A stretch of 64,000 nucleotides of DNA, from the IMG/VR virus record IMGVR_UViG_3300025012_000083, positions 1 to 64,000 of that record; one strand, written 5' to 3'. The notes under the pieces were generated by a model. The model made no database searches and had not been told where the DNA came from. It was given only the letters and a program-made list of their open reading frames with translations. Origin of the DNA: a virus. This document shows positions 54,584-62,281 of the stretch, piece by piece. A program made the translations under genes and the position numbers. Position 1 is the stretch's first letter. Each line of letters starts with the position of its first letter.

Positions 54584-54598
54584 AGCTTCTTTTTCTTT
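54570..54598 (+). terminator. Intrinsic terminator
   Basis: AGAAGCT/AGCTTCT with the stop codon in the loop, then TTTTC. Confidence 0.7.
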
Positions 54599-54607
54599 GT
54601 CCTCATA

Positions 54608-54636
54608 TTGTACTAATATAATTAATATGCTAAAAT
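54608..54636 (+). promoter_or_regulatory. Promoter TTGTAC/TGCTAAAAT
   Basis: TTGTAC, 17-nt spacer, TAAAAT with TGC extension. Confidence 0.6.
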
Positions 54637-54669
54637 GAATTATAAATAAATTTAAGGAGTTGACCAAAC

Positions 54670-55026
54670 ATGGAAATCACAAAAGAATACAACTATGACT
54701 GGGAGATCCCAAAAGAAATATTCTTAAGTCATTGCAGTAAAGTTGGTAAATTATTAGTGCAATTTCCCTTAGAAGCAAAGAGAGTAGATTTTAGATTCGA
54801 TGGAGGACAAAACTTAGAAAAGATAACTAAAAAGAATATATTTCTTAAGACTTCGGATACCTTGAAAAACAGAGAAATAATAAAAGAGTATAGAGGTAAA
54901 ATAAAAGAAGTTGACGAGTCGGAATATATATACTGGGAGAAAGGGCATAAACGGAAGGTATTAAAAGCCATTGAAGAAGGTATGCCAGTGCCGGAAGAAG
55001 TTAAAAAGGATTATACTATAAACTAG
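54670..55026 (+). CDS. Early protein, unknown
   Basis: 118 residues, ATG behind TAAGGAG. Basic and aromatic (FPLEAKRVDFRFDGGQNLEK). Function unknown. Confidence 0.55.
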   Translation: MEITKEYNYDWEIPKEIFLSHCSKVGKLLVQFPLEAKRVDFRFDGGQNLEKITKKNIFLKTSDTLKNREIIKEYRGKIKEVDESEYIYWEKGHKRKVLKAIEEGMPVPEEVKKDYTIN

Positions 55027-55048
55027 GATCTTATTCCTAGTTTTTCTT
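55022..55048 (+). terminator. Intrinsic terminator
   Basis: ACTAGGA/TCCTAGT, then TTTTC; stop codon in the 5' arm. Confidence 0.7.
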
Positions 55049-55157
55049 TTGTCCTACTAGTACCTTAAAACCTATATTTTAACCCTTGCACGAATCTACC
55101 GGATCAAAAATAAATGTAAAATAATTTTTAAAATTCTAACACAAATATAAAAATGTA

Positions 55158-55166
55158 TGCTATAAT
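55158..55166 (+). promoter_or_regulatory. Extended -10 promoter
   Basis: TGCTATAAT, no clear -35. Confidence 0.5.
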
Positions 55167-55201
55167 AAATCATCAAATAAATTTATATGGAGGTTATGAA
55201 A

Positions 55202-55429
55202 ATGAGAGATGTATTAGTTTTTGATCGAGACACAAACCAAGAAGCGGTAATTCAAGCAAAAACATTAATCGAAGCCACTAGAAAATACATGAAACAAAAT
55301 AAAATCAGCGGAAATGTTAAGCGCACCAGTGATAATGGATGGAGATTCAACGCGATAGAAATTCAGAAAGGAGAATACATAGACAGGATAAAAGTTGGAG
55401 TAAATAGTTGGTATTTGTGGACAAACTAA
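55202..55429 (+). CDS. Small early protein
   Basis: 75 residues from ATG 55202, 8 nt after TGGAGG. MRDVLVFDRDTNQEAVIQAK is a compact alpha/beta start. Function unknown. Confidence 0.55.
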   Translation: MRDVLVFDRDTNQEAVIQAKTLIEATRKYMKQNKISGNVKRTSDNGWRFNAIEIQKGEYIDRIKVGVNSWYLWTN

Positions 55430-55456
55430 GAACTAAGCAATTAGTTCTTTTTCTTT
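55428..55456 (+). terminator. Intrinsic terminator
   Basis: AAGAACTAA/TTAGTTCTT with a 4-nt loop, TTTCTTTT. Confidence 0.75.
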
Positions 55457-55609
55457 TCCCTAAAATCCTTCCTACACGCTCACAAATCCTCTATAATCGC
55501 TCAGAACTCTATACCCTATATTATCGCACCACAAGCAAAACATAACCCTTTATACGCTCAGTAAATATAAAAATAATTATTTCCAACATGACTATTCGCG
55601 CCTATTATG

Positions 55610-55618
55610 TGCTATAAT
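55610..55618 (+). promoter_or_regulatory. Extended -10 promoter
   Basis: TGCTATAAT, with CCAACATG about 30 nt upstream as also before 46136. Confidence 0.5.
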
Positions 55619-55653
55619 ATATGAAATGGTACATATTTAAGGAGTTGGAGCAA

Positions 55654-56097
55654 ATGTTTAAATTGACTATTTACGAAAATGGTTATATTTTTGAAACTGA
55701 AAAAGGCAAAATTAATTACGGAAATATACCATCTGATATAAGTGAAGCAACTGAATTTAATGGTCAAGAAGCATATAAACAATTTTGGCTATTACGATTC
55801 AATAAACAAGATGAGAAAGTACAAAACATCTTAAAAGCAGTATATCCCAATTATTTAGAGAGACTAGAGACCGAACAACTTAAAACTCCTGACAAGTTGT
55901 GGAATATTGCAATTAACAAACTAGTAAAATTAGAAACTAAATTCATGAAAGAATGTACTCGTTGCGGAGGGACAGGACATTACTCATACAACCAACAAAT
56001 AGGAACTAAATGCATAAAGTGTAATGGATTGAAGTATACATTACCTAAAATCACCAAAAAATGGCTAGAAGATGTTACAGAATATTTTCAAAAGTAA
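55654..56097 (+). CDS. Early protein with DnaJ-like zinc ribbon
   Basis: 147 residues from ATG 55654 behind AAGGAG. C-terminal part has CTRCGGTGHYSY and GTKCIKCNGLKY, a CxxCxGxG zinc ribbon like that of DnaJ. N-terminal part mixed alpha/beta. May bind a protein partner or nucleic acid. Confidence 0.6.
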   Translation: MFKLTIYENGYIFETEKGKINYGNIPSDISEATEFNGQEAYKQFWLLRFNKQDEKVQNILKAVYPNYLERLETEQLKTPDKLWNIAINKLVKLETKFMKECTRCGGTGHYSYNQQIGTKCIKCNGLKYTLPKITKKWLEDVTEYFQK

Positions 56098-56100
56098 TAT

Positions 56101-56130
56101 TAGGAGGTTTTTACCTCCTATTGTTTTTTA
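56101..56130 (+). terminator. Intrinsic terminator
   Basis: TAGGAGG/CCTCCTA with a TTTTTA loop, followed by TTGTTTTTT. Confidence 0.8.
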
Positions 56131-56170
56131 TGATATAATATTAATTAATTTTCAGAAAGAAGGACTAATA

Positions 56171-56593
56171 ATGAGAAGAGAAAAATTAAAACATTTTGCT
56201 AATAAAATAATTGACATTAATTTGTATGATTATATATTAGATAATTATGACATTGACAATTGGGATGAAGTTATAAATTATATATCTGATTTAAGTAGAA
56301 ATCATAAAGATAAAAAGTGGTATATTTCAAATAATTCTATTAAACTTGCTATTAAAATTAAAACAGAATTAAATATAGATGTTTTCCTTATAATATTTAG
56401 AACTTATGCGGGGAAATGGTTAAAAGCCGGAGCAGCTTTTACATGGTTTATGTATATGGATAATACTGGTATAATTGGAGGATGTTCTAATGCTTCAAAA
56501 TATATTAAAAAGAATAGTAGATTAGAATTATATACAGGAGATAATGATTTGGAATTAATGATTAATGATTTGGAATTAATGATTAATGATTAG
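56171..56593 (+). CDS. Early protein with tandem C-terminal repeat
   Basis: 140 residues from ATG 56171 behind AGAAGGA. Contains YAGKWLKAGAAFTWFMYMDN near residue 80. The C-terminus repeats DLELMIN twice, encoded by two identical 21-bp units at 56546-56589, so the length may vary between relatives. Function unknown. Confidence 0.55.
   Translation: MRREKLKHFANKIIDINLYDYILDNYDIDNWDEVINYISDLSRNHKDKKWYISNNSIKLAIKIKTELNIDVFLIIFRTYAGKWLKAGAAFTWFMYMDNTGIIGGCSNASKYIKKNSRLELYTGDNDLELMINDLELMIND
56546..56589 (+). repeat. 21-bp tandem repeat, two copies
   Basis: Two exact copies of GATTTGGAATTAATGATTAA plus T, in frame at the end of the gene at 56171. Confidence 0.7.
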
Positions 56594-56620
56594 AGATTAG
56601 GCCACAAACCTAGTCTTTTC
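56594..56620 (+). terminator. Intrinsic terminator
   Basis: GATTAGG/CCTAGTC, 7-nt loop, TTTTC. Confidence 0.65.
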
Positions 56621-56797
56621 TTATGTCTAAATATAAAATCCTCCTTCCAACTCTCACTAACCCCAAACATAACGTGCAGAATACCATCTCTAAGCCCTTA
56701 TAATCTATATCCTTATATAATTCCCCTCTAACACGTTTTAAACCTGCTAGAATCAAAATACAGATATGAGGCCCATGAATGTTAAAATAATATTATA

Positions 56798-56826
56798 TTG
56801 ACATTGTAGCGGTCAATCCTTATAAT
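56798..56826 (+). promoter_or_regulatory. Sigma-A promoter TTGACA/TATAAT
   Basis: Consensus boxes, 17-nt spacer. Confidence 0.8.
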
Positions 56827-56862
56827 ACTAAGTAATTACATATTATTTAGGAGGTTGAGCAA

Positions 56863-57135
56863 ATGGAGAATTGGCAAATTGAATCATCTAGCTACCACGA
56901 CAAGAAAAAGAATAAACTATGGATCACTGTACTAATAGAGGACACTAACAACTACATAGAAAAATGGGAGCATAACTATTACATTTACTGCATGGTAGAA
57001 TTTATTAAAGGTAACGAACCCAAAATTAATTTTGCTATTCCAAACGCCAGAGGATTGAAAGGAATAGAACTTACAGAGTATCAAAAAGAATTAGTAATAA
57101 ACGCAGCAATCGAAACAAGTAAAAAATACAATTAA
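56863..57135 (+). CDS. Small early protein
   Basis: 90 residues, ATG behind AGGAGG. Many Trp/Tyr (HNYYIYCMVEF), C-terminal helix. Last of the single-gene units. Function unknown. Confidence 0.55.
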   Translation: MENWQIESSSYHDKKKNKLWITVLIEDTNNYIEKWEHNYYIYCMVEFIKGNEPKINFAIPNARGLKGIELTEYQKELVINAAIETSKKYN

Positions 57136-57166
57136 GACTAGCTGAAAATTCTAGTCTTTTTCTTTG
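57134..57166 (+). terminator. Intrinsic terminator
   Basis: AAGACTAG/CTAGTCTT, loop of 9-10 nt, TTTCTTTG. Confidence 0.75.
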
Positions 57167-57413
57167 TCTAAAATAAAATCATGTTAATCATTTAGCCGGA
57201 TCAACTCATTTTCCATTTTTAATCCTTCACAAACCAAAAACACACGCACATAAACGGCCCTTCTTTCCTTCAGATTGCATTGCCCTTTATAATCTTACCT
57301 AGCATCGATTTAAACGTCTCAGAATCAAAATAGGGTTAATTGTGACTGAAAACCTATATAATTCACCTATAAATTAAATATAAAATTTATTTTTAAAATA
57401 CCTCAAAAGGGTA

Positions 57414-57442
57414 TTGCAATCTTATTCAACATGTATTAAAAT
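57414..57442 (+). promoter_or_regulatory. Promoter TTGCAA/TAAAAT of the leader operon
   Basis: TTGCAA, 17-nt spacer, TAAAAT. It is the only good promoter before the long structured leader and the operon that follows. Confidence 0.6.
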
Positions 57443-57560
57443 AAGGCCATGGAAGAGATACATAAACCACTAGGAAGTAGTTAGTGGTCATTGAATACAA
57501 AAATAAAGGTTTTCCGATTTGCCCTCAAAAAATCGAGGTGACTGGTAAAACAGCCTAAAA

Positions 57561-57577
57561 GCTCTTTGAAAACTGAA
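57561..57577 (+). promoter_or_regulatory. rRNA-type boxA antitermination element
   Basis: GCTCTTTGAAAACTGAA matches the boxA found in Bacillota rRNA operon leaders and spacers (CTTTGAAAACT). A small stem-loop lies about 26 nt upstream, the boxB position. It should recruit NusB-S10-type antitermination factors. Confidence 0.6.
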
Positions 57578-58043
57578 TAAAACTTTCCTGAAGTTATACA
57601 AAAGTTGTTTATATGTCTATAAGTTCGCTTGCGTCTGATGGCAATTAAACAATATGGAAATACTGGCTCTAAGGTAGCCAAGGAAGTAATAGGGAAAGGC
57701 TTAAAACCTCTCTTTTATATTATCTAATTCTCTATCCTTCATAAATTCTAGCATATGGGATATTCCCTCTATATCAAAATTTTCTTAACAGCGTCCCTTA
57801 GTCGAATGATGATCTAAGACAGCCAAAAGAAAATAAAGATACACGGAATACAAAATATGTTAGATTTTATAAAGGATAGAGGAAAAGATAAAAACATTCT
57901 ATAAATCCCTTCAGTTTATTCATTATTACAATTTAATCATAACAATTCATTTAAACTTGCATAACATTATTAAAATGCAGGTTGTTGTAATTTAATGTTA
58001 AATTGTCTATACTTAGGGCTGAAGGGATTGAATTTTCCGCAAG

Positions 58044-58077
58044 GTGTGAACTTATAACAATGAGTTTAGACCTTGTT
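58044..58077 (+). promoter_or_regulatory. ATAACAA hairpin 1
   Basis: AAGGT/ACCTT and AACT/AGTT stems separated by GTG/TAG, loop TATAACAATG; an outer AATTTT/AAAATT stem follows. 33 nt before the gene at 58110. Confidence 0.6.
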
Positions 58078-58109
58078 TAAAATTTAAAGAATGAAAGAGG
58101 TTAAAAATT

Positions 58110-58364
58110 ATGAGTATGTACGCAATTGTCAAAGTTTTTAACACTGGTAAAATGGAGATTCAACAGGCCACAATCGGAACTAAGGAGTTTGCAGAATCTC
58201 AAATGGAATCATGTTTAAATCAGGATGAATCAAATATATACAGAGGAAACATCAAAAAATGTCAAGAAAAAGGTATCGATCCAACTATGTGGATTGAAGC
58301 ATTAAATTTACATGAGAATCTACGTGTAACTTATCAAGTTTGTCAAATTGGAATTATTCTATAG
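58110..58364 (+). CDS. Operon protein 1, unknown
   Basis: 84 residues, ATG behind AAAGAGG. MSMYAIVKVFNTGKMEIQQA then helical. First gene after the structured leader. Function unknown. Confidence 0.6.
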   Translation: MSMYAIVKVFNTGKMEIQQATIGTKEFAESQMESCLNQDESNIYRGNIKKCQEKGIDPTMWIEALNLHENLRVTYQVCQIGIIL

Positions 58365-58389
58365 TACTTTTAGAGTTTTTGAATTAATG

Positions 58390-58415
58390 CGCTGTGATAA
58401 TAACAATGCATAGCG
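58390..58415 (+). promoter_or_regulatory. ATAACAA hairpin 2
   Basis: CGCTGTG/CATAGCG (one wobble), loop ATAATAACAATG; outer AGTTT/AAACT stem. Confidence 0.65.
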
Positions 58416-58450
58416 TGTTGACGTGTAAACTTGAAAGGAAGTGTTGAAAA

Positions 58451-58663
58451 ATGAATGATGGAGAACGAGTGGAATTAATTAAGAATTGCTTAGATAATCC
58501 ATATATCAAAAAGGGAATGCAGGGTATTGTATGGAACGATTTTGTTGGATATGATGGACATATCACAATTCAATTTGATTTCGATATTTGCGGAAATACT
58601 ATAGTCAGAGACAAATATAACACTTGGAACATTAAACCAGAATTTTTAAAGGTTATTGGTTAA
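58451..58663 (+). CDS. Small DUF4314-like protein
   Basis: 70 residues, ATG behind AAAGGAAG. GERVELIKNCLDNPYIKKGMQGIVWN then a beta pattern resembles the SH3-like DUF4314 proteins of phages. Function unknown. Confidence 0.55.
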   Translation: MNDGERVELIKNCLDNPYIKKGMQGIVWNDFVGYDGHITIQFDFDICGNTIVRDKYNTWNIKPEFLKVIG

Positions 58664-58691
58664 AGTTAATTCCTAAAAGTTTGTTGGTCAT

Positions 58692-58725
58692 AAGATAGCG
58701 GAGACTATAACAGATTCGCTATCTT
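58692..58725 (+). promoter_or_regulatory. ATAACAA hairpin 3
   Basis: AAGATAGCG/CGCTATCTT (9 bp), loop containing CTATAACAG; outer AAGTTTG/CAAACTT stem (58677-58741), directly followed by the ribosome site AAGGAG. Confidence 0.7.
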
Positions 58726-58758
58726 GCGTCGAGTCAAACTTATAAGGAGTGGTAAGAA

Positions 58759-60073
58759 ATGGCTAAAGAAATGAATGTAAAAACTTTAGGAATTGTTGGT
58801 CTAGTATCTCAACTCAAATCAGGTCAAATTAACAGAGATGCTGAAATGCAGCGTTCATATGTTTGGGGGCAAAAAGAACAAACTGAACTTATTGACAGTG
58901 TTTTTCAAGTGTCAACTACTTATATTCCTCCCTTGATTGGTGCGGAAACTGAGGTTGAAATTGAGGTAAAAGGCAAACTAGAAAAAGGTTATCGACCTTT
59001 TGGATGGAAAGCAACGTTCCACTACTTTAGAAAAATTCCTAAACGATGAAATAAAATTAGGTCATAACATTCGGCCTGTTGTAATCGAAAATGAAGACGA
59101 TACAATCGAAACTTACATAGTCGCAGGGAAAAAGTGGAGCGAATTACCGGACAGAGCGAAACAAGTTTTCAAGAATTGCAAAATTCAAATGGTCTATTTT
59201 AAGGATATGACACAACATGAACGAGAGCTTCAATTTATCAAACTCCAAGGAGGTAAAAAATTAAGCAATGCAGAAGTAAATAAAGTTCGTATTGGTGGTA
59301 CTGTCAGAGAGTTCATTTATAAGCAATTGGCAACAGACCTATGGACAAAACATGTTGCTATTTCTTCTAATCGCGAAGTAAAATTTGAAGCAATGCAACA
59401 AACTTTAATGGTTATGTCTAGAAATTATGACTTATCCGGCAAGTCATTACAAGCCTTTTCAGAGGATTCTATAATGGTCACTGATGACATCATAGAGCAA
59501 GTTGAACAGGTCACAGAATACCTAAATGAAGTTGTAGCACTTATCAAAAAATTCTCATTACCTGCTGAACTTCAATCCCTTGAAGAATCTGAAGTTATAA
59601 CCAAACTCGAACCTAAAGAGCTTAAAAAGTATCTCAAGACCATAGACTATCTCAAGAAGGTAAATGTTCCTATCATCTATAATACTGCCTTAAAAGCCCT
59701 TCAGAACGATGTAAATACAAAAGACTTCGCTAAGTTTATCTCTAAATTCTTTGAGAATGTTTCTGCTAAATATAAGAGCAAAACGGAATCAGGAAGTTCT
59801 GATTCTGATAAAGTTAAGGCTAGAATTGATATGCTGAACGATGCCTTAATTAGCGAGTTTAAAATTGTGGAAAAGGTTGTTGAAGTAAAAGCGGAAGAGA
59901 TTCAAACTGAAAACCTTGAATCCACTATAACAGTGAGCGCAGAAGAGTTCAGCGATGAAACAGAAAATAAAGAAGAACAGTCAGAACAAACTATCAATGA
60001 TAAACAAGAACAGGATCAAGAATTCCAAGAAGAAACTCAAGCAATCCTAAACATTGTAAACAATGTTGCTTAA
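58759..60073 (+). pseudogene. DUF262 protein gene with +1 frameshift
   Basis: Two overlapping frames make one protein. Frame 1 from ATG 58759 gives QLKSGQINRDAEMQRSYVW and later KGKLEK; the second, joined in the A5 run at 58982-58986, gives VIDLLDGKQRSTTLEKFL and continues to 60073. Together they form a DUF262 (ParB/Srx-like nuclease-fold) domain with the QRxYVW and DGKQRSTT motifs, then a helical part and an acidic tail. The second frame has only a TTG without a ribosome site. Joined length about 437 residues. Confidence 0.7.
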
Positions 60074-60097
60074 TCCATAAATAATTGTATCTGGAGT

Positions 60098-60132
60098 CTA
60101 GACAATAACAATATTAATTTGCTATTGTCTAG
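60098..60132 (+). promoter_or_regulatory. ATAACAA hairpin 4
   Basis: CTAGACAATA/TATTGTCTAG (10 bp); ATAACAA spans the end of the 5' arm and the loop. Outer ATAATT/AGTTAT stem; TTCGAG follows the 3' arm as in hairpin 7. Confidence 0.6.
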
Positions 60133-60173
60133 CATTCGAGGTAAAGTTATTATATTCAAAGGAGGTCAAACAA

Positions 60174-60482
60174 TTGCAATTCTTAACCCACTACGAACGC
60201 TACAACGTGTTAAAATGGGAGCAACGTCAAATCATGCCAAGTTCAAATTTTGTGGCCTTAAACAATTCCTTTATGAGCCACAATTCTTCCTTGATAGGTT
60301 TCCAGGTTGAACATGAAGACAAACGAGTTCATTATTCAGTTAGTAATATGTTTCTTAACAGGTTGCAAGCTCAATTTCCTGATAACTGGTTAAAAATTCT
60401 TAATGATGGTATGATAGCAGAGTTTAAACAGTGGGAAAGAGGTATATATTCTAACATGTATCAAGAGGGATTTTTCAGTTAA
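60174..60482 (+). CDS. Operon protein, unknown
   Basis: 102 residues, TTG start behind AAAGGAGG. Contains HYSVSNMFLNRLQAQFPDNW and AEFKQWERGIYSNMYQ. Followed by a terminator hairpin. Function unknown. Confidence 0.6.
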   Translation: MQFLTHYERYNVLKWEQRQIMPSSNFVALNNSFMSHNSSLIGFQVEHEDKRVHYSVSNMFLNRLQAQFPDNWLKILNDGMIAEFKQWERGIYSNMYQEGFFS

Positions 60483-60516
60483 TAAAATCTATTACCCAAA
60501 TCTTAAAATAAAATTT

Positions 60517-60542
60517 AGAGAATTAGCCTTAATTCTCTTTTA
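60517..60542 (+). terminator. Intrinsic terminator within operon
   Basis: AGAGAATTA/TAATTCTCT with a 3-4 nt loop and TTTT. The only clear terminator among the hairpin-linked genes. Confidence 0.7.
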
Positions 60543-60593
60543 AGTTCATACAAAATAGGTTATAATATTTATAACAAATGTATGAACTTAAAA
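60538..60593 (+). repeat. Long inverted repeat with nested hairpin
   Basis: TTTTAAGTTCATACA/TGTATGAACTTAAAA (15 bp) enclosing GTTATAA/TTATAAC; the inner arm is followed by AA, so TATAACAA is present again. Its 5' arm shares the T-run of the terminator, so the two structures exclude each other. Confidence 0.6.
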
Positions 60594-60595
60594 GG

Positions 60596-60623
60596 CAATT
60601 GTGGAGAATATCTATAACAATTG
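60596..60623 (+). promoter_or_regulatory. ATAACAA hairpin 5
   Basis: CAATTGT/ACAATTG; the loop ends CTATAAC and runs into the 3' arm. Confidence 0.55.
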
Positions 60624-60651
60624 ACCTAGAATACTTGAAGGAGGTTCACAA

Positions 60652-60846
60652 GTGAAATATTGTGATTTTTGCAATGAGTCTTTCGACGTTCAATTTGTTA
60701 CTAAATATGAAACATTGATACACAAAAAGAAAGTATTATATATTTGTGAGTATTGTAATGATGAGCATTCAGAATATGACGATGCTGAAGAAATGCAGTC
60801 GATTACTTATGGCGATTCGATTTATTACCCTTCACGCTTGCTATAA
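60652..60846 (+). CDS. Small zinc-ribbon protein
   Basis: 64 residues, GTG start behind AAGGAGG. CDFCNESF and YICEYCNDEH pairs, then an acidic stretch (EYDDAEEM). Confidence 0.6.
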   Translation: MKYCDFCNESFDVQFVTKYETLIHKKKVLYICEYCNDEHSEYDDAEEMQSITYGDSIYYPSRLL

Positions 60847-60871
60847 CAAATCAAAGGAGAGTGATTTTATA

Positions 60872-61081
60872 ATGGAAAAATTAAGTTTTGATATAAACAA
60901 TGGAAGCACTGTTGAACTAATACAATTTAAACATGATGGAAGTGTATTAATAACAAAGTATGACAGCAAAGGCAATCAAGAAACGAATACAGAATCTATT
61001 TCTGCAGGTGATTTTATAACAATGCTTAATTGGTATAGGTATGAAAAAGGGAAAGGAAATCACAGTTTAAATTTTGACTAA
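60872..61081 (+). CDS. Small operon protein
   Basis: 69 residues from ATG 60872 behind AAAGGAG. Beta-rich (MEKLSFDINNGSTVELIQF). Function unknown. Confidence 0.55.
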   Translation: MEKLSFDINNGSTVELIQFKHDGSVLITKYDSKGNQETNTESISAGDFITMLNWYRYEKGKGNHSLNFD

Positions 61082-61101
61082 CCATTCTTTATCTCGACAG
61101 T

Positions 61102-61137
61102 GGGCAGGTAACATAACAATAACAATGTTATTTGCCT
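61102..61137 (+). promoter_or_regulatory. ATAACAA hairpin 6
   Basis: GGGCAGGTAACAT pairs over 13 positions with ATGTTATTTGCCT (three wobbles), loop AACAATAACA. Followed by TTTCGA and the ribosome site. Confidence 0.7.
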
Positions 61138-61168
61138 AGTTTCGAAATTAAGAAAGGAAGTGTATAGA

Positions 61169-61408
61169 ATGAAAGATTTTGTAATTAATAACGTGAATAT
61201 GATCAAAGAAGATTTTTCGCAAATGATTAACTATGTAGGTCAAAGAGCTATCGCATTAGCCGAAGTAGAAGAAGGTATTGCAATTAATACTTCTAACCCT
61301 TTAAACGAAAAAGATGTTCATAGTAGTATTATATTTTTCTTTGAAAAATGGAATAGGGTTTATAAATTAGATTACGGACGAAATGATATTGAAATCGTTT
61401 GGAGTTAA
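61169..61408 (+). CDS. Small operon protein
   Basis: 79 residues from ATG 61169 behind AAAGGAAG. Helical N-terminus, C-terminal RVYKLDYGRNDIEIVWS. Function unknown. Confidence 0.55.
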   Translation: MKDFVINNVNMIKEDFSQMINYVGQRAIALAEVEEGIAINTSNPLNEKDVHSSIIFFFEKWNRVYKLDYGRNDIEIVWS

Positions 61409-61444
61409 TAACTTTAAATTCTAATTTTGATTGTATGGAAATAG

Positions 61445-61477
61445 GGCGAAGTGACATAACAATAACAGGACTTCGTC
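61445..61477 (+). promoter_or_regulatory. ATAACAA hairpin 7
   Basis: GGCGAAGT/ACTTCGTC, loop GACATAACAATAACAGG; outer perfect stem AATTTTGAT/ATCAAAATT followed at once by AAGGAG. Confidence 0.7.
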
Positions 61478-61516
61478 TTGATTCGAGACTATCAAAATTT
61501 AAGGAGCGTGCATATT

Positions 61517-61774
61517 ATGACAAAGAAAGAAAACTTTAAATTAATTGCGGAGATTGCAAAAAGAGCAGAAAGTATGAATTTACTCATGTTTGACAGATTT
61601 TCTTTAATTATGGATTTAGAATGTGCGAACCGTGAATTCAATTTGAGACTTGAAGAATTTTTGGATGCAGATAATTTTAATTTTGCTCATGATATTAGCG
61701 GTATCCAAAATAATCTAAACAGACAAACGAAGCAATTTGAAAATTGTTTTTTGCCTAGATTTTCAAGCAAATAG
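61517..61774 (+). CDS. Small operon protein
   Basis: 85 residues from ATG 61517 behind AAGGAG. Helical (ENFKLIAEIAKRAESMNLLM). Function unknown. Confidence 0.55.
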   Translation: MTKKENFKLIAEIAKRAESMNLLMFDRFSLIMDLECANREFNLRLEEFLDADNFNFAHDISGIQNNLNRQTKQFENCFLPRFSSK

Positions 61775-61810
61775 ATTAAAACCAAACTTTTAAGGCATTT
61801 TGCAGAGTGT

Positions 61811-61842
61811 AAAGGGTAATATATCTATAACAATTGCCCTTT
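61811..61842 (+). promoter_or_regulatory. ATAACAA hairpin 8
   Basis: AAAGGGTAAT/ATTGCCCTTT (10 bp, one wobble), loop ATATCTATAACA. Flanks TTGCAGAGTG and ATTAATGCAC are shared with hairpin 9; a second hairpin GGC-CACG/CGTG-GCC with CAAGT in its loop follows. Confidence 0.7.
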
Positions 61843-61905
61843 ATTAATGCACTGGCACACGTTTCAAGTCGTGGCCTATGCTAAACTAAGAAAGAGGTTA
61901 TCAAC

Positions 61906-62244
61906 ATGACTAATGAACTAAAAGAGCGCATTAAAGAAGAAAATAAATATTCCGATTTATTAAAAAGCAATCCAAAATATATTCTTCAAGGTTGTGACAT
62001 GAAAACTAAAAAGCGTATCGTTGGAATTATTCGAGGGAACCCAAACGAATATCATGTTACAGATTTTCTAGATTACAAATATTTTGATTCTTGGAAAGAC
62101 GCTTATATGCAATTAGAATTAAATAAAGTGTACTGCTCAAACTGTGGAAAATCTATAACACCAGAAGTCACAGAATACGAGGAAGGACTAGAAAATTTTG
62201 AAAGTGAAAAGATATGTCCTATATGCGAAGAATATATTAATTAA
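61906..62244 (+). CDS. Zinc-ribbon operon protein
   Basis: 112 residues, ATG behind AAAGAGG. C-terminal ribbon: YCSNCGKSITPE and KICPICEEYIN. N-terminal part holds a small alpha/beta domain (IVGIIRGNPNEYHVTDFLDY). Function unknown. Confidence 0.6.
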   Translation: MTNELKERIKEENKYSDLLKSNPKYILQGCDMKTKKRIVGIIRGNPNEYHVTDFLDYKYFDSWKDAYMQLELNKVYCSNCGKSITPEVTEYEEGLENFESEKICPICEEYIN

Positions 62245-62257
62245 TCTTGCAGAGTGG

Positions 62258-62281
62258 TAGAGCGTATAACAAAACGCTCTA
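62258..62281 (+). promoter_or_regulatory. ATAACAA hairpin 9
   Basis: Perfect TAGAGCGT/ACGCTCTA with loop ATAACAAA; flanks as in hairpin 8, second hairpin ACAGG/CCTGT with loop TCACAAGT, then ATGCTAAA and the ribosome site. Confidence 0.75.

Larger units (their letters stand above)
57443..58109 (+). ncRNA. Structured leader of the right-hand operon
   Basis: About 670 nt with no gene. Pairings seen: ACCACTA/TAGTGGT (57466-57488); CGATTT/AAATCG (57515-57535); boxA (57561-57577); TGGCT/AGCCA near 57669-57685; a weak terminator-like GG-AAAGG/CCTCTC-TTTT near 57695-57716; a 26-bp stem with three mismatches between 57730-57755 and 57856-57881; a perfect 11-bp stem 57904-57914/58022-58032 enclosing ACAATTTAA/TTAAATTGT and CTTGCAT/ATGCAGG. 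It leads directly into the first ATAACAA hairpin. Confidence 0.5.

Noticed and set aside
57561-57577. Fragment of an rRNA operon
   Set aside because: Only the boxA is rRNA-like; no 16S, 23S, 5S or tRNA sequence is found around it.
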